Assembly (NCBI RefSeq): GCF_900112765.1
Contig: NZ_FOMZ01000018.1
Span: 1 to 64,000, forward strand
Origin: Actinopolyspora alba
GTDB lineage: Bacteria > Actinomycetota > Actinomycetes > Mycobacteriales > Pseudonocardiaceae
Direction: 5' to 3'
DNA length: 64,000 bases
The position numbers and the translations under genes are program-made. The notes beneath the pieces are model-generated. The model saw nothing but the letters and a program-made list of their open reading frames with translations, was not told the origin of the DNA and ran no database searches. This document shows, piece after piece, positions 8,426 through 16,676 of this stretch (position 1 is its first letter; every line of letters starts with the position of its first letter).

Positions 8426-8489
8426 AACCGTGTTATATTCAATCCGCCAAGATTTGAAATAACAGTGCCGAGTGTAGCACGGAATACGC

Positions 8490-8710
8490 TCTCCGCCGTG
8501 GCCGATCCAGGCAGGTCACGGGTCGGATGTGTCCTGGAGACGGTTCACAGCCGTTTGTGCCCGGTCAGAGCGGGTGAAGTCCGCGTGTCCAGGCAATGCG
8601 GGCTCTAGGCGGACCCGGCCCCGTACTTGGTAAGCCCTGGCACTCATGCTCGCGCATTATCGGCCCATCATCGCCGCGCTGCGCGTAACCCCCGGACCGG
8701 CGGGCCCTTA
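8490..8710 (+). ncRNA. Candidate structured non-coding RNA (unclassified)
   Basis: There is no credible ORF here, yet nested stems are visible. CCTGGA (about 8532) pairs with TCCAGG (about 8588), enclosing ACGG-TTCACAG-CCGT and CCCG-GTCAGAG-CGGG as a three-way-junction-like fold. ATGC-TCGC-GCAT and GCGC-T-GCGC lie downstream. A weak promoter candidate precedes it (TTGAAA 8454-8459, TAGCAC 8475-8480). It does not match tmRNA, SRP RNA, RNase P, 6S RNA or the common riboswitch consensuses as I know them. The strand is inferred from the promoter guess only. Confidence 0.25.
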
Positions 8711-8859
8711 ATCCGGCTCGCGGGGTGAGCTCCGAAGTCACAATTCCGGTATACGGAAAATCCGGCTGTCGGTTGAATCGTTCCGGCGAGATCAACCCCG
8801 CCGTTTCCCGTGCGGGGATGAACGAATCCCGGCAGCGGAACCAAAGCTGTCTCACCTTT

Positions 8860-8913
8860 CCCCTCGATCACGGGAGAAGTGTGCCGTCAGCGGCGCTTCC
8901 CGTGATCGAGGGG
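8860..8913. terminator. 16-bp perfect inverted repeat between convergent genes
   Basis: CCCCTCGATCACGGGA (8860-8875) is repeated as its exact complement at 8898-8913 with a 22-nt loop. It lies between the rightward structured region and the leftward membrane-protein gene, so a bidirectional terminator is the simplest reading. Confidence 0.5.
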
Positions 8914-9062
8914 GGCTCACAGCCTTACGGGTCCACGCGGGACCGGAAGGGAGACCCGCTGGTCGGCAGTGCTCGGGGCGTTCAGGGGAAGCAGCAACGA
9001 GAGGCGCCGTCGAAGTGCCCCGACGATCCGCCCGGAAAGCTCCGAGGAGCGTCCCCGCGCGA

Positions 9063-9476
9063 TCAGCGACCCTGCCTGCTCATGATTCGCAGGATCACCA
9101 GCGCCAGCAGCCCCAGCAACGCGCCGCCCAGCAGGTTGGCCAGCACGATGCTGGCGATCGCGGGGCCGGGCAGCGGCGCGGCATCGCCGTAGAAGACGAT
9201 TCGCACGATCCAGTTGAGCGCGATCGTCAGCACCCCGTACAGCGTGCCGACGATGGTCAGCGTCAGCACCGGACGCGTTGTCCTGCGCAGCACCACGACG
9301 GCCACCCAGACCGCCGCGATGAGCACGGTGACCACTATCGGGCTCCAGGGCCTGCCCAGCGTCTCGTAGACCCGGAGGAGGCCCAGCGCCGGTTGGATCA
9401 GTCCCAGTATCCCCAACGCCACGATGGTGCCCCAGTGCAGCCCGACGAAGGGCGAGTTGCGGGCCGGTGTGCTCAT
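9063..9476 (-). CDS. Hypothetical four-helix membrane protein
   Basis: A 137-residue protein with four predicted TM helices (about residues 14-35, 46-62, 70-92 and 103-128). The N-terminal sequence is FVGLHWGTIVALGILGLIQP and the C terminus is short and basic (ILRIMSRQGR). I recognise no family motif; such small 4-TM proteins are common and unannotated in actinomycetes. It is transcribed leftward, away from the transporter gene at 9791, and the 314-bp space between them must hold both promoters. Confidence 0.7.
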   Translation of the reverse strand: MSTPARNSPFVGLHWGTIVALGILGLIQPALGLLRVYETLGRPWSPIVVTVLIAAVWVAVVVLRRTTRPVLTLTIVGTLYGVLTIALNWIVRIVFYGDAAPLPGPAIASIVLANLLGGALLGLLALVILRIMSRQGR

Positions 9477-9684
9477 CTCTTCCTCGACCGAATTCCTCTC
9501 GAAACCGTTGCGACGAGATCAGCATGCCGCCGATCCCCCGCGTCGGCATCCGCACCAGCCCCGAAAGAAGGACATTTCCACTCGTTCGGTCACCGGGTGA
9601 GCACGAATCGAATTCCGCGCCGTGGCGGATCGGGCAGTTTTCCACGGGGTGAGCCTCATCGCTTTCCGCGCATCGGGATCGGCG

Positions 9685-9713
9685 TTTACACCGGTCACCC
9701 GCCCTGCTAGGAA
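9685..9713 (+). promoter_or_regulatory. Candidate promoter for the bile-acid-symporter-like gene
   Basis: TTTACA (9685-9690) and TAGGAA (9708-9713) are 17 bp apart, about 78 bp before the ATG at 9791. The rest of the 9477-9790 divergent gap shows no gene and no clear operator. Confidence 0.3.
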
Positions 9714-9790
9714 AGTCGTGGATTTCTCGGTCGAGCCCGACGAACGGTGCCCGGCCGTGGCGCGCTTTCACGGTGGGAGGTTTCGGCGAC

Positions 9791-10762
9791 ATGGGTGTGC
9801 TGCGTCGCGCCGCGGATTTCGTCGGCAGCTGGTTCGCGTTGCTGGTGCTGCTGGGCGGCGTCGTGGGAATGCTGCTTCCCGGCGCCACCAGCACGCTCTC
9901 CCCCGCCATCACCCCGCTGCTCGGCTTGATCATGTTCGGCATGGGGCTCACGCTGCGCGCCCGGGACTTCTCGCTGGTGCTGCGCAGGCCGTGGGCGGTG
10001 CTGATCGGGCTGGTGGCGCAGTACCTGGTGATGCCGCTGGCCGGTTGGGCCATCGGCAGTGCGTTCGGGTTCTCCGCCGCGCTGCTGGCGGGCATGGTCC
10101 TGGTGGGCTCCACCCCGGGCGGCACGGCGTCCAATGTGGTCGTCTACCTCTCCAGGGGGCACGTCGCGCTCTCGGTGACCATGACCTCGGTGTCCACGCT
10201 GCTGGCTCCGTTGCTCACCCCGCTGCTGGTGCTGTGGCTGGCTGGTTCCAGCCTGCCGGTGGACTTCCTCGGACTGTTCTGGTCGATCGTCAAGGTCGTG
10301 CTGATTCCGGTGGTGCTCGGCATCGCGATCCGCGCGGCGCTGCCCGGGCTGGTCGAGCGGGTGCTGCCGCTGCTGCCGCTGGTCTCGGTGCTCGGCATCG
10401 TCGTCGTGGTGGCGGCCGTGGTCGGCGCCAACGCGAGCACGCTCGCCTCGGTGGGCGCGCTGCTGCTGTTGGCGGTGGTGCTGCACAACGCCTTCGGGCT
10501 GCTGCTCGGCTACGGCGCTGCCAGGCTGGCCGGGCTGGACGAGGCGTCCCGTCGCGCCATCGGCGTCGAGGTCGGGATGCAGAACTCCGGACTGGCCGCG
10601 AGCCTGGCCACCGCGCACTTCACCCCCCTGGCTGCGCTGCCCGCCGCGCTGTTCTCCGTCTGGCACAACCTCTCCGGGGCGGCGGTGGCCTCGTTCTGGT
10701 CCCGCAGGCCCAGCGGCAGCGAGACCCCGGACACCGATACGGCCGAACCCGCGCGCGGGTGA
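9791..10762 (+). CDS. Bile acid:sodium symporter (BASS)-family transporter
   Basis: A 323-residue protein with nine to ten TM helices. Family landmarks include MFGMGLTLRARDF in TM2, GSTPGGTASNVVVYLSRG (the BASS crossover signature) in the middle, and EVGMQNSGLAASLATAHF towards the end (the second crossover). BASS proteins import organic anions such as keto acids, pantoate or bile acids with sodium at the plasma membrane; the substrate here is unknown. ATG 9791 is preferred over the in-frame GTG 9773 because GGTGGGAGG lies 10 nt before it. A REP-like palindrome follows the stop. Confidence 0.88.
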   Translation: MGVLRRAADFVGSWFALLVLLGGVVGMLLPGATSTLSPAITPLLGLIMFGMGLTLRARDFSLVLRRPWAVLIGLVAQYLVMPLAGWAIGSAFGFSAALLAGMVLVGSTPGGTASNVVVYLSRGHVALSVTMTSVSTLLAPLLTPLLVLWLAGSSLPVDFLGLFWSIVKVVLIPVVLGIAIRAALPGLVERVLPLLPLVSVLGIVVVVAAVVGANASTLASVGALLLLAVVLHNAFGLLLGYGAARLAGLDEASRRAIGVEVGMQNSGLAASLATAHFTPLAALPAALFSVWHNLSGAAVASFWSRRPSGSETPDTDTAEPARG

Positions 10763-10779
10763 CCCCCACCGGGGCGGCG

Positions 10780-10805
10780 GCGATTTCGCGAGAAATTGAC
10801 GCGGC
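10780..10805. repeat. REP-like palindrome, single copy
   Basis: Core ATTTCGCGAGAAAT at 10783-10796 with flanks GGCG...TTGACGC. It lies 20 bp after the BASS gene stop, in the convergent gap with the GH9 gene. As RNA it folds into an AUUUC/GAAAU stem with a GCGA (GNRA-type) loop. Confidence 0.7.
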
Positions 10806-10946
10806 TACGGTGCTCGCGGCGCCGCACTCCCACGACCCTCGCGATCGGCACCGCGGCGTAGGTCGCTACTCGAGAGCCGGCCCAACGCTCCCAAGGCGCC
10901 GACTCACGTGACGGCTACCCGACCAGCTACGAAGCGGGTGAAGCTC

Positions 10947-12794
10947 TCATCCGACGCTGACCGCGAACAGATACCAGGTGGTGTGCGGCAGCCACTGCTC
11001 GGTCCACCGCCAGTCCCAGTCCTTGCCGGTCTCGGCATAACCCCGATTCCAGCTGATCCCGCTGCCGTCGGCGTTCTCCCCGGTGATGCCGTTGACGATC
11101 CCGCCCGCCGTGTTGAGGAACTGCCAGGAACCCTTCCACATGTAGCGCGGGTTGTTGCGGCCGCTGCCGCCCAGCATGCACACCCCGAACGGGTTGCGTC
11201 CCAGGATCCAGTCGAGCTGGTCGGTCGCGTAGCGCCGCAGCCGCCCGGCGAACTCGCCGTCGAACCGTTTCGCGGCCAGCCGGGCGGCGGTGGCCAGCGA
11301 GGCGATCCGCGCGTTCTCGCCCTGCCACCACTCGTCGCCCGGACGCGGGGTGACGTCGTGCGGGAAGAAGAACGAGCTGTGCCGGTCGCCCGTGCCGTCC
11401 TGCACCAGGTTGCGCGCGTAGCCGTACGGGTTGGTGACCTCGGCGGTGATCGACATCTCGAAGGACAGCGAGCGGCGCACCACTTCCAGCACCCGCGCGG
11501 TTCGCGCGGAGTCGGCGATGTCGAGATAGCTCAGCAGGCTCGTCACCGGCAGTCCCGCGTCGGAGGGGTGGAAGTAGGGGCGGTCACCGTCGTCGGCGCG
11601 CCAGTAGTCCTGATAGGAGTGCCAGGTGCTCAATCGACCGAGCAGGTTGTCCGCGCGCTCGTCTGCTGCCTCGCGGTAGGCGTTCTTCCCGGTGGCCCGG
11701 TGGAGTTCGACCGCGGCGATCAGCGCGTTGTAGTCGTCCTGGATGTTCTCCACGCCGTCGTTGGTCAGCTCGACGTTGTGCTCACGCAGGTACTCGAAGG
11801 CCGCTTCGGCGGTGCGCAGGTACTCGGCGGAGGCGTACTCCCCGGAGTCGTCGAAGGTGCTCGCCAGTGCCAGGGCCGCGATGGCGGCCCCCGCGCCCTC
11901 CCGGTGGTTGACCTGCCGCACCACCCGCTCGCCGTCGCGCTCGACGGTCTTCAAGAACCGCAGCGCCGGATCCTTGGGCGGTCCGGGCTGCATCACCGAG
12001 TGGCAGAAGGTGCCCTCGGGACGCTTCACCCGGTTCAGGTAGTCGGCGCCGTACAGTCCCTCGTCGCACAACCAGGTGCGCAGCTGGGTGAACTCCTCGT
12101 CGTCCCGTGCGGTGAGCTGTTCGTGGGCCTTGAACAGCACCCAGGCCGTCAGCGGGATAGACAGCGTGTTGAAGTAGCTGTGCCGCGAGAGCTGGGTGAA
12201 GTGCTTGCCGAAGTCGCCGGTCGCGTCGTACCAGCCTCCGTGGGCGTCGATGTCTCCCGATCCGTCCTCGCCGACGGGCAGCGAGTGGTCGGCCCGGTCG
12301 AACCGGCCCGAGCAGCGCGCCGACTTGAACCAGTGCACCACGTCGGAGAGCGTGTCCCGCTCCAGCGCGAAGCGTTCGATCCGGAACGGCACGGATTCGC
12401 CGCGCGTGTGGTTACCGGCGCCGACGCGCAGCACGTACTCGCCCTCGGCCGTGAACTCCGAGAAGTCGACCGTCCAGTAGTGGGTCTCGCCCCAGTCCCG
12501 GACCCGGCCGACGTGATGCGGCCCGCGGCGGGCCGCGACCTCGCCGGTCTCGTTGTCGACCAGGAAGCACCAGGCGATGGGTGCTCGATCCCCGGCCGCG
12601 AGCACGGCGGTCTTGGGCGATCCGGGGTCGTGGCCGACGTTGTTCACGTGCACCCGCACCCGGTCGTGACCTCGTTCCTGGCCGGCTTCCGGTCCGGGTT
12701 CGGCGGCGCTCGTGCCGGTGAGGGCACCCACAGCGGTTCCGCCACTCACAACCGCGGAACCCGCGAGGAAACGACGGCGATCCATGCCTGACAT
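10947..12794 (-). CDS. Tat-exported glycoside hydrolase family 9 protein (endoglucanase-like)
   Basis: A 615-residue protein. The N terminus MDRRRFLAGSAVV is a twin-arginine signal. Next comes an Ig-like CelD-N-type domain (about residues 40-130: VHVNNVGHDPGSPKTAVLA ... EGEYVLRVG). The catalytic (alpha/alpha)6 region follows, with DAHGGWYDATGDFGKH, which corresponds to the GH9 GGWYDAGDxxK catalytic-Asp motif. The C-terminal region ends RWTEQWLPHTTWYLF and contains YAETGKDWDW near the expected proton-donor end. The product should act outside the cell on beta-glucans or related polysaccharides; specificity is uncertain. ATG 12794 is preferred to GTG 12800 because GGAGGG lies 5 nt upstream. It is acidic overall, fitting a secreted enzyme of a halotolerant organism. 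Confidence 0.82.
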   Translation of the reverse strand: MSGMDRRRFLAGSAVVSGGTAVGALTGTSAAEPGPEAGQERGHDRVRVHVNNVGHDPGSPKTAVLAAGDRAPIAWCFLVDNETGEVAARRGPHHVGRVRDWGETHYWTVDFSEFTAEGEYVLRVGAGNHTRGESVPFRIERFALERDTLSDVVHWFKSARCSGRFDRADHSLPVGEDGSGDIDAHGGWYDATGDFGKHFTQLSRHSYFNTLSIPLTAWVLFKAHEQLTARDDEEFTQLRTWLCDEGLYGADYLNRVKRPEGTFCHSVMQPGPPKDPALRFLKTVERDGERVVRQVNHREGAGAAIAALALASTFDDSGEYASAEYLRTAEAAFEYLREHNVELTNDGVENIQDDYNALIAAVELHRATGKNAYREAADERADNLLGRLSTWHSYQDYWRADDGDRPYFHPSDAGLPVTSLLSYLDIADSARTARVLEVVRRSLSFEMSITAEVTNPYGYARNLVQDGTGDRHSSFFFPHDVTPRPGDEWWQGENARIASLATAARLAAKRFDGEFAGRLRRYATDQLDWILGRNPFGVCMLGGSGRNNPRYMWKGSWQFLNTAGGIVNGITGENADGSGISWNRGYAETGKDWDWRWTEQWLPHTTWYLFAVSVG

Positions 12795-12986
12795 AACCAC
12801 CCTCCGATTTGGTCTATACCTATTCGAAGGCTAGGTGCCGATGGTCGGATCATGGCAAGAGTGAATTCCCGAGTGCCGATGTTCGCGGGATTCGGTTACG
12901 ACCGACGGATCCTGATGGCTGCTCCGAACGGAGCCGAGCCCGGTCTCCCGCGGATCGACCACTCCGAAGAGCCTCCTCCTCGCCCG

Positions 12987-13059
12987 ACGATTTCGCGAGA
13001 AATCGACGGATCCCGGGGCATGCCGCCGCACCCGACCGGCGGTTTCGCGAGAAATCGAT
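12987..13059. repeat. REP-like palindrome pair
   Basis: Two copies, ATTTCGCGAGAAAT (12990-13003) and GTTTCGCGAGAAAT (13042-13055), lie 52 bp apart in the same orientation. They sit in the ~400-bp gap between the leftward GH9 gene and the rightward T7SS-like gene. Nothing else in that gap (12795-13200) looks coding. Confidence 0.7.
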
Positions 13060-13200
13060 GCCCAGCCGACGAGGACGCCCGGTCGAAGACGGCTCTGGTC
13101 GGCTCCGCCGCACGGATCGTGGATTCTTCGAACATCGTGGGGTTTTCGGGAACCGGGACGCCGTCCCCGACGTCACACTGGTCGATCGGGAGGAGGGCGC

Positions 13201-13515
13201 ATGGGAGAGATGCGGGTAGACGAGGCCGAACTGCGACAGGCGGCGAACAAGGCCGACGACGCCGCACAGCAGGCTTCGGCGATTCCGCTGGGCAGCGGAA
13301 CGGAGAAGATCGTCGACGCGCTGTCCGGTTCGGACTCGGCCGAGGCGGCCGAGAAACTCACCCAGGACTGGGACGACGAGATCAACCAGTGGGCCTCGTC
13401 GATCGACGGATACGCCCAGGGGCTCCACTCATCGCTCAAGCAGTACCGCGACGAGGAGGAGGCCAACGAGGCCAACTTCGATGGCATCGAGTTTTCCGAG
13501 TTCGGAGGTCTGTGA
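13201..13515 (+). CDS. Small helical protein, T7SS substrate-like (EspC/WXG100-like)
   Basis: A 104-residue, very acidic, all-helical protein with no signal peptide. MRVDEAELRQAANKADDAAQQA at the start and a central DWDDEINQWASSIDGYAQGL resemble the helical-hairpin proteins exported by type VII (ESX) systems, although a canonical WXG tripeptide is absent. It overlaps the next gene by one base (TGATG), which encodes a DUF1023 hydrolase with its own N-terminal helical region. Such pairs usually form a heterodimer for T7SS export. No ESX core genes (EccB-E) are present in the window. Confidence 0.6.
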   Translation: MGEMRVDEAELRQAANKADDAAQQASAIPLGSGTEKIVDALSGSDSAEAAEKLTQDWDDEINQWASSIDGYAQGLHSSLKQYRDEEEANEANFDGIEFSEFGGL

Positions 13516-15089
13516 TGAGTTCGGGCATCACCATCGGCACGATCCGGAAGTGGAGACCGGAGTCTCTCGAGGACGCCGCTGGCACCATACGAATCCACCG
13601 CGACAAGCTCACCGAGCTCGACGACGACCTCGACGGCTGTAAGCCTCCGTCCAGCTGGCAGGGTCAGGCGGCTGATGCGGCACGCGGTACGCACGACAAG
13701 ATCGCCGAGGCCGGGCGCGACCTGACCGCCGAGGTCGCCGCGGTGCGCGCCGCGACGATCGACGCCGCCGACGCGGTCACCTCGCTGCGGAACTCGCTCA
13801 CCGAGACCGAGGATCTGGCCAGGGCCAAGGGATTCTCGGTCGGCGACGACGGTTCCATCACCGAGACCGGTGAAGAGACCGACATGCCCGAGGCCGAGCG
13901 CGAGACCCTGAAAGCCGAGTTGGCCGATCGGGTCGGCGAACTCGAACGCAGGGCGAAAAGCATCGACGACCAGTTGGCGAAGGTGCTCCGCGACGCGAGC
14001 AAGGACGAGATCGACGGGGACGGGTCGCTGGCGAACGCGGCCCAGCAGGGGGCCGAGGCGGGGGGACTGTCGGTCACGAAGCCGCCGGAGAAGGGGGATC
14101 CCGGTGCCAACGCGGCGTGGTGGAGCTCGCTGTCCTCCGACGAACGGCAGTCGGTTCTCCAGAACCATCCCGAGTGGGTCGGCAACCGCAACGGGATTCC
14201 CGCCACGGTGCGGGACGAGGCGAACCGGACGTTGTTGGACCGGGAAGAGAAGCGGCTGCAGGACATCATCAACGAGCAAACCGGTAGGGCTCCCAGCCCG
14301 GAAGTGCTGGAGGCGCGGGAAAAGCTGAAGTCGATCGAGTCCATTCGGAAAACGCTGCAGGAGGGCGACGACAAGCAGCTGCTGATGTTCGACACCTCAG
14401 CCGAACAGGCTCAAGCGGCCGTTTCCGATGGCAATGTGGACACCGCCGACAAGGTCGCCGTGCTCACTCCGGGCATGAACACCACTGTCCATGACAGCCT
14501 GGCTGAAAAGGACGATCGCATGCAGGATCTTCGGTCGGACGCGGAGAACGCGTCCGGCGAGAAGGTCGCCACCGTCACCTGGATCGGCTATGACAAGCAT
14601 CCGGGACTGTTGGAGGAGAACAGCAACGATCTGGCCGAGCAGACCGGCGACGACCTGCGGCACTTCTACGAGGGGATCAACGCCTCCCGTGTCGAGGACC
14701 CCGAACTCACCGCCCTGGGGCACTCCTACGGCGCGGTGACCACCGGGCGCGCGCTGGAGCACGAGGGAATCGGCGTGGACAACGCCGTGCTGTTCGGTTC
14801 ACCGGGCCCGGCCACCAGCGACGTCTCCAACCTCGAGGTCCCCGAGGACTCGGTGTACACGGTCAAGGCGGAACAGGACTACGTCGACGACGCCGGCAGC
14901 ATGTTCACCTCGGAGCGGGGCGGTGAATTGGACGGCGCCACCCACCTCTCGGGGGAGGACTCGGAAGAGGGAGCGGCCACCACCGGACACTCCGACTATC
15001 TGACCGAGGGGAACACGAGCCAGCACAACATCTCCTCCGTCGTGGCGGGTGAGGAGGACGAGGTCATTCACGAGGGAGACCGGAACTGA
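13515..15089 (+). CDS. DUF1023 alpha/beta hydrolase with T7SS-like N-terminal domain
   Basis: A 524-residue protein. The first ~130 residues are a long helical region with PSSWQGQAADAARG (a WxG-type turn) typical of T7SS-targeted proteins. A coiled, charged middle follows (about residues 130-290). The C-terminal alpha/beta-hydrolase of the DUF1023 type has VATVTWIGYDKHPG and the nucleophile box GHSYG with Ser404. The rest is acidic and ends near VIHEGDRN. The likely role is a surface or secreted esterase/effector, inferred from the architecture. No immunity gene is evident. It is co-transcribed with the small helical gene upstream, and a REP pair follows. Confidence 0.75.
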   Translation: MSSGITIGTIRKWRPESLEDAAGTIRIHRDKLTELDDDLDGCKPPSSWQGQAADAARGTHDKIAEAGRDLTAEVAAVRAATIDAADAVTSLRNSLTETEDLARAKGFSVGDDGSITETGEETDMPEAERETLKAELADRVGELERRAKSIDDQLAKVLRDASKDEIDGDGSLANAAQQGAEAGGLSVTKPPEKGDPGANAAWWSSLSSDERQSVLQNHPEWVGNRNGIPATVRDEANRTLLDREEKRLQDIINEQTGRAPSPEVLEAREKLKSIESIRKTLQEGDDKQLLMFDTSAEQAQAAVSDGNVDTADKVAVLTPGMNTTVHDSLAEKDDRMQDLRSDAENASGEKVATVTWIGYDKHPGLLEENSNDLAEQTGDDLRHFYEGINASRVEDPELTALGHSYGAVTTGRALEHEGIGVDNAVLFGSPGPATSDVSNLEVPEDSVYTVKAEQDYVDDAGSMFTSERGGELDGATHLSGEDSEEGAATTGHSDYLTEGNTSQHNISSVVAGEEDEVIHEGDRN

Positions 15090-15146
15090 CCCTGCCTCTC
15101 GGCGCCCACCCGCGCCCGCGGCTCCTGGAGACCCCGCTCCGGCTCG

Positions 15147-15213
15147 GCGATTTCGCGAGAAATTTACGCCGGGGCGGGGCTCGCAGTCGGTCGTAGATCT
15201 CGCGAGAAATCGA
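15147..15213. repeat. REP-like palindrome pair
   Basis: ATTTCGCGAGAAAT (15150-15163) and ATCTCGCGAGAAAT (15197-15210) lie 47 bp apart downstream of the DUF1023 gene. The first copy and its flank TTACGCCGGGGCGGGG are nearly identical to the copy at 16538. Confidence 0.7.
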
Positions 15214-15326
15214 CGCCGTGGTGGGCACGCGGTTTTCACCCGGCGTTTCCGCGTTTCCCATCGAGGGGTCATCCCGCACGCCTAGGTTCGACCGGGTCGA
15301 GGTGAAACCGGACTACGGGGACGGGC

Positions 15327-16505
15327 ATGAGCGAGGAAACGAGCACTGTCGGGCGACGTGCGTTGTTGCGGGCCACAGGGGCGGGAACCGCTGCCGCCGT
15401 GGCCTCACCGGCGATGGCGGGTGCGGAACCCCGGCGCGGTTTCGAGGCACCGGAACCGAAACTGCGGTTCCGCTCGGACGGCACGTTCCGGATCGTGCAG
15501 TTCAACGACACGCAGGACGACGAACGCACCGACCGGCGCACCATCGAGTTGATGGAGCGCACGCTCGACTCCGAGAAGCCGGACTTCGCGTTGATCAACG
15601 GCGATGTCATAACCGGGGGCTGTGACAGTGCGCTGCAGGTCAAGCAGGCCATCAACAACGTGGTCACCCCGATGGAGTCACGCGGGACTCCCTGGGCGAT
15701 CACCTTCGGCAACCACGACGAGGACTCCGAGCGACAGTCCGGCATGTCCGAGGAGGACATGCTCGACTTCTACATGACCTACCGGCACAACCGGAACGAA
15801 CGCGGCCCGCGCGACGTCACCGGTACCGGCGACATGGTGCTGCCGGTGAGCGGGTCGCGCGGCGGCAGGCCGGTGTTCGCGCTGTGGCTGCTGGACTCCG
15901 GTCGCTACGCGCCCGAGTCGATCGCCGGTCAGGACTTCCAGGGTTATCCGGACTGGGGCTGGGTGCATCCGGACCAGATCCAGTGGTACTCGGAGACCTC
16001 ACGGCACCTCGAACGCAGGTCGGGCGGAAAGGTTCCCGGCCTGATGTGGATGCACATCCCCCTCTGGGAGCACCGCTTCATGTGGTTCTCCAGTGTGGAC
16101 GGTCGTTCCGACGCCGATCACGAACGGGCCGTCGAGAAGCACGGAATCGTCGGCGAGCGCAACGAGGCCGAGTGTCCGGGGCCGTTCAACAGCGGTGTGT
16201 TCACGGCGATCCAGCAGCGCGGTGACGTGCGCGGCGTGTTCTGCGGCCACGATCACGTGAACTCCTACGTGGGCGACTACTACGGAGTGCTGCTGGGCTA
16301 CTCCTCCGGAACCGGATTCGGTCCGTACGGGCTCGGCGGGGAGGATGAGCACCGGCTGCGCGGCGCGCGGGTGTTCGATCTCGACGAGAACGTCGAAGGG
16401 ATGATCAGCGACACCCGCATGGTCTTCGCCAGGGACTTCGGCATCGACATGACCCCGAACGACCAGCCGATCGATCCATTGCCGCTGGGGCCGGACCAGC
16501 GCTGA
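15327..16505 (+). CDS. Tat-exported calcineurin-like metallophosphoesterase
   Basis: A 392-residue protein. The signal reads VGRRALLRATGAGTAAAVA...AMAGA, a twin-arginine signal with an Ala-rich cleavage region. The metallophosphoesterase motifs follow in order: FNDTQDDE (metal-binding DxQ variant), LINGDVITGG (GDxxxxG), TFGNHDEDS (GNHD), MHIPLWEH and FCGHDHVNSY (GHxH). This arrangement matches the Dcr2/SIA1-type phosphoesterases rather than PhoD. It should hydrolyse phosphoesters outside the membrane; the substrate is not predictable. It appears to be a single gene, bracketed by two REP pairs. Confidence 0.85.
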   Translation: MSEETSTVGRRALLRATGAGTAAAVASPAMAGAEPRRGFEAPEPKLRFRSDGTFRIVQFNDTQDDERTDRRTIELMERTLDSEKPDFALINGDVITGGCDSALQVKQAINNVVTPMESRGTPWAITFGNHDEDSERQSGMSEEDMLDFYMTYRHNRNERGPRDVTGTGDMVLPVSGSRGGRPVFALWLLDSGRYAPESIAGQDFQGYPDWGWVHPDQIQWYSETSRHLERRSGGKVPGLMWMHIPLWEHRFMWFSSVDGRSDADHERAVEKHGIVGERNEAECPGPFNSGVFTAIQQRGDVRGVFCGHDHVNSYVGDYYGVLLGYSSGTGFGPYGLGGEDEHRLRGARVFDLDENVEGMISDTRMVFARDFGIDMTPNDQPIDPLPLGPDQR

Positions 16506-16534
16506 ACGGCAGCCGCGACTGCCCTCCCGGCCCG

Positions 16535-16622
16535 GCGATTTCGCGAGAAATTTACGCCGGGGCGGGGGCTGCGCCGTGGGTGGCTGGGGGCGCGGGCGGC
16601 CGTGGATTTCGCGGGAAATCGA
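16535..16622. repeat. REP-like palindrome pair
   Basis: ATTTCGCGAGAAAT (16538-16551) and the variant ATTTCGCGGGAAAT (16606-16619) lie 68 bp apart between the phosphoesterase and SDR genes. The second copy creates a spurious in-frame N-terminal extension (DFAGNRR) to the SDR gene. Confidence 0.7.
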
Positions 16623-16676
16623 CGCCGCACCGGAAATCGAGTTGACGCCACGTCCGTACCTCGCGAGGCTCACCGC

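Noticed and set aside
8490-8710. Structured region considered as tmRNA, RNase P, SRP RNA or a riboswitch
   Set aside because: No tRNA-like acceptor with CCA or proper T-loop, no GAAACGGGTG-type RNase P core, no SRP GGAA/AGCA domain and no known aptamer core could be found.
12987-13059. REP pairs considered as a CRISPR array
   Set aside because: Only one or two copies occur per locus, the cores are 14 bp palindromes, spacing varies, and no cas genes are present.
16602-16676. N-terminal extension of the SDR protein by 25 residues
   Set aside because: It begins inside a REP copy and translates the repeat (DFAGNRR); the family N terminus starts at ATG 16677.
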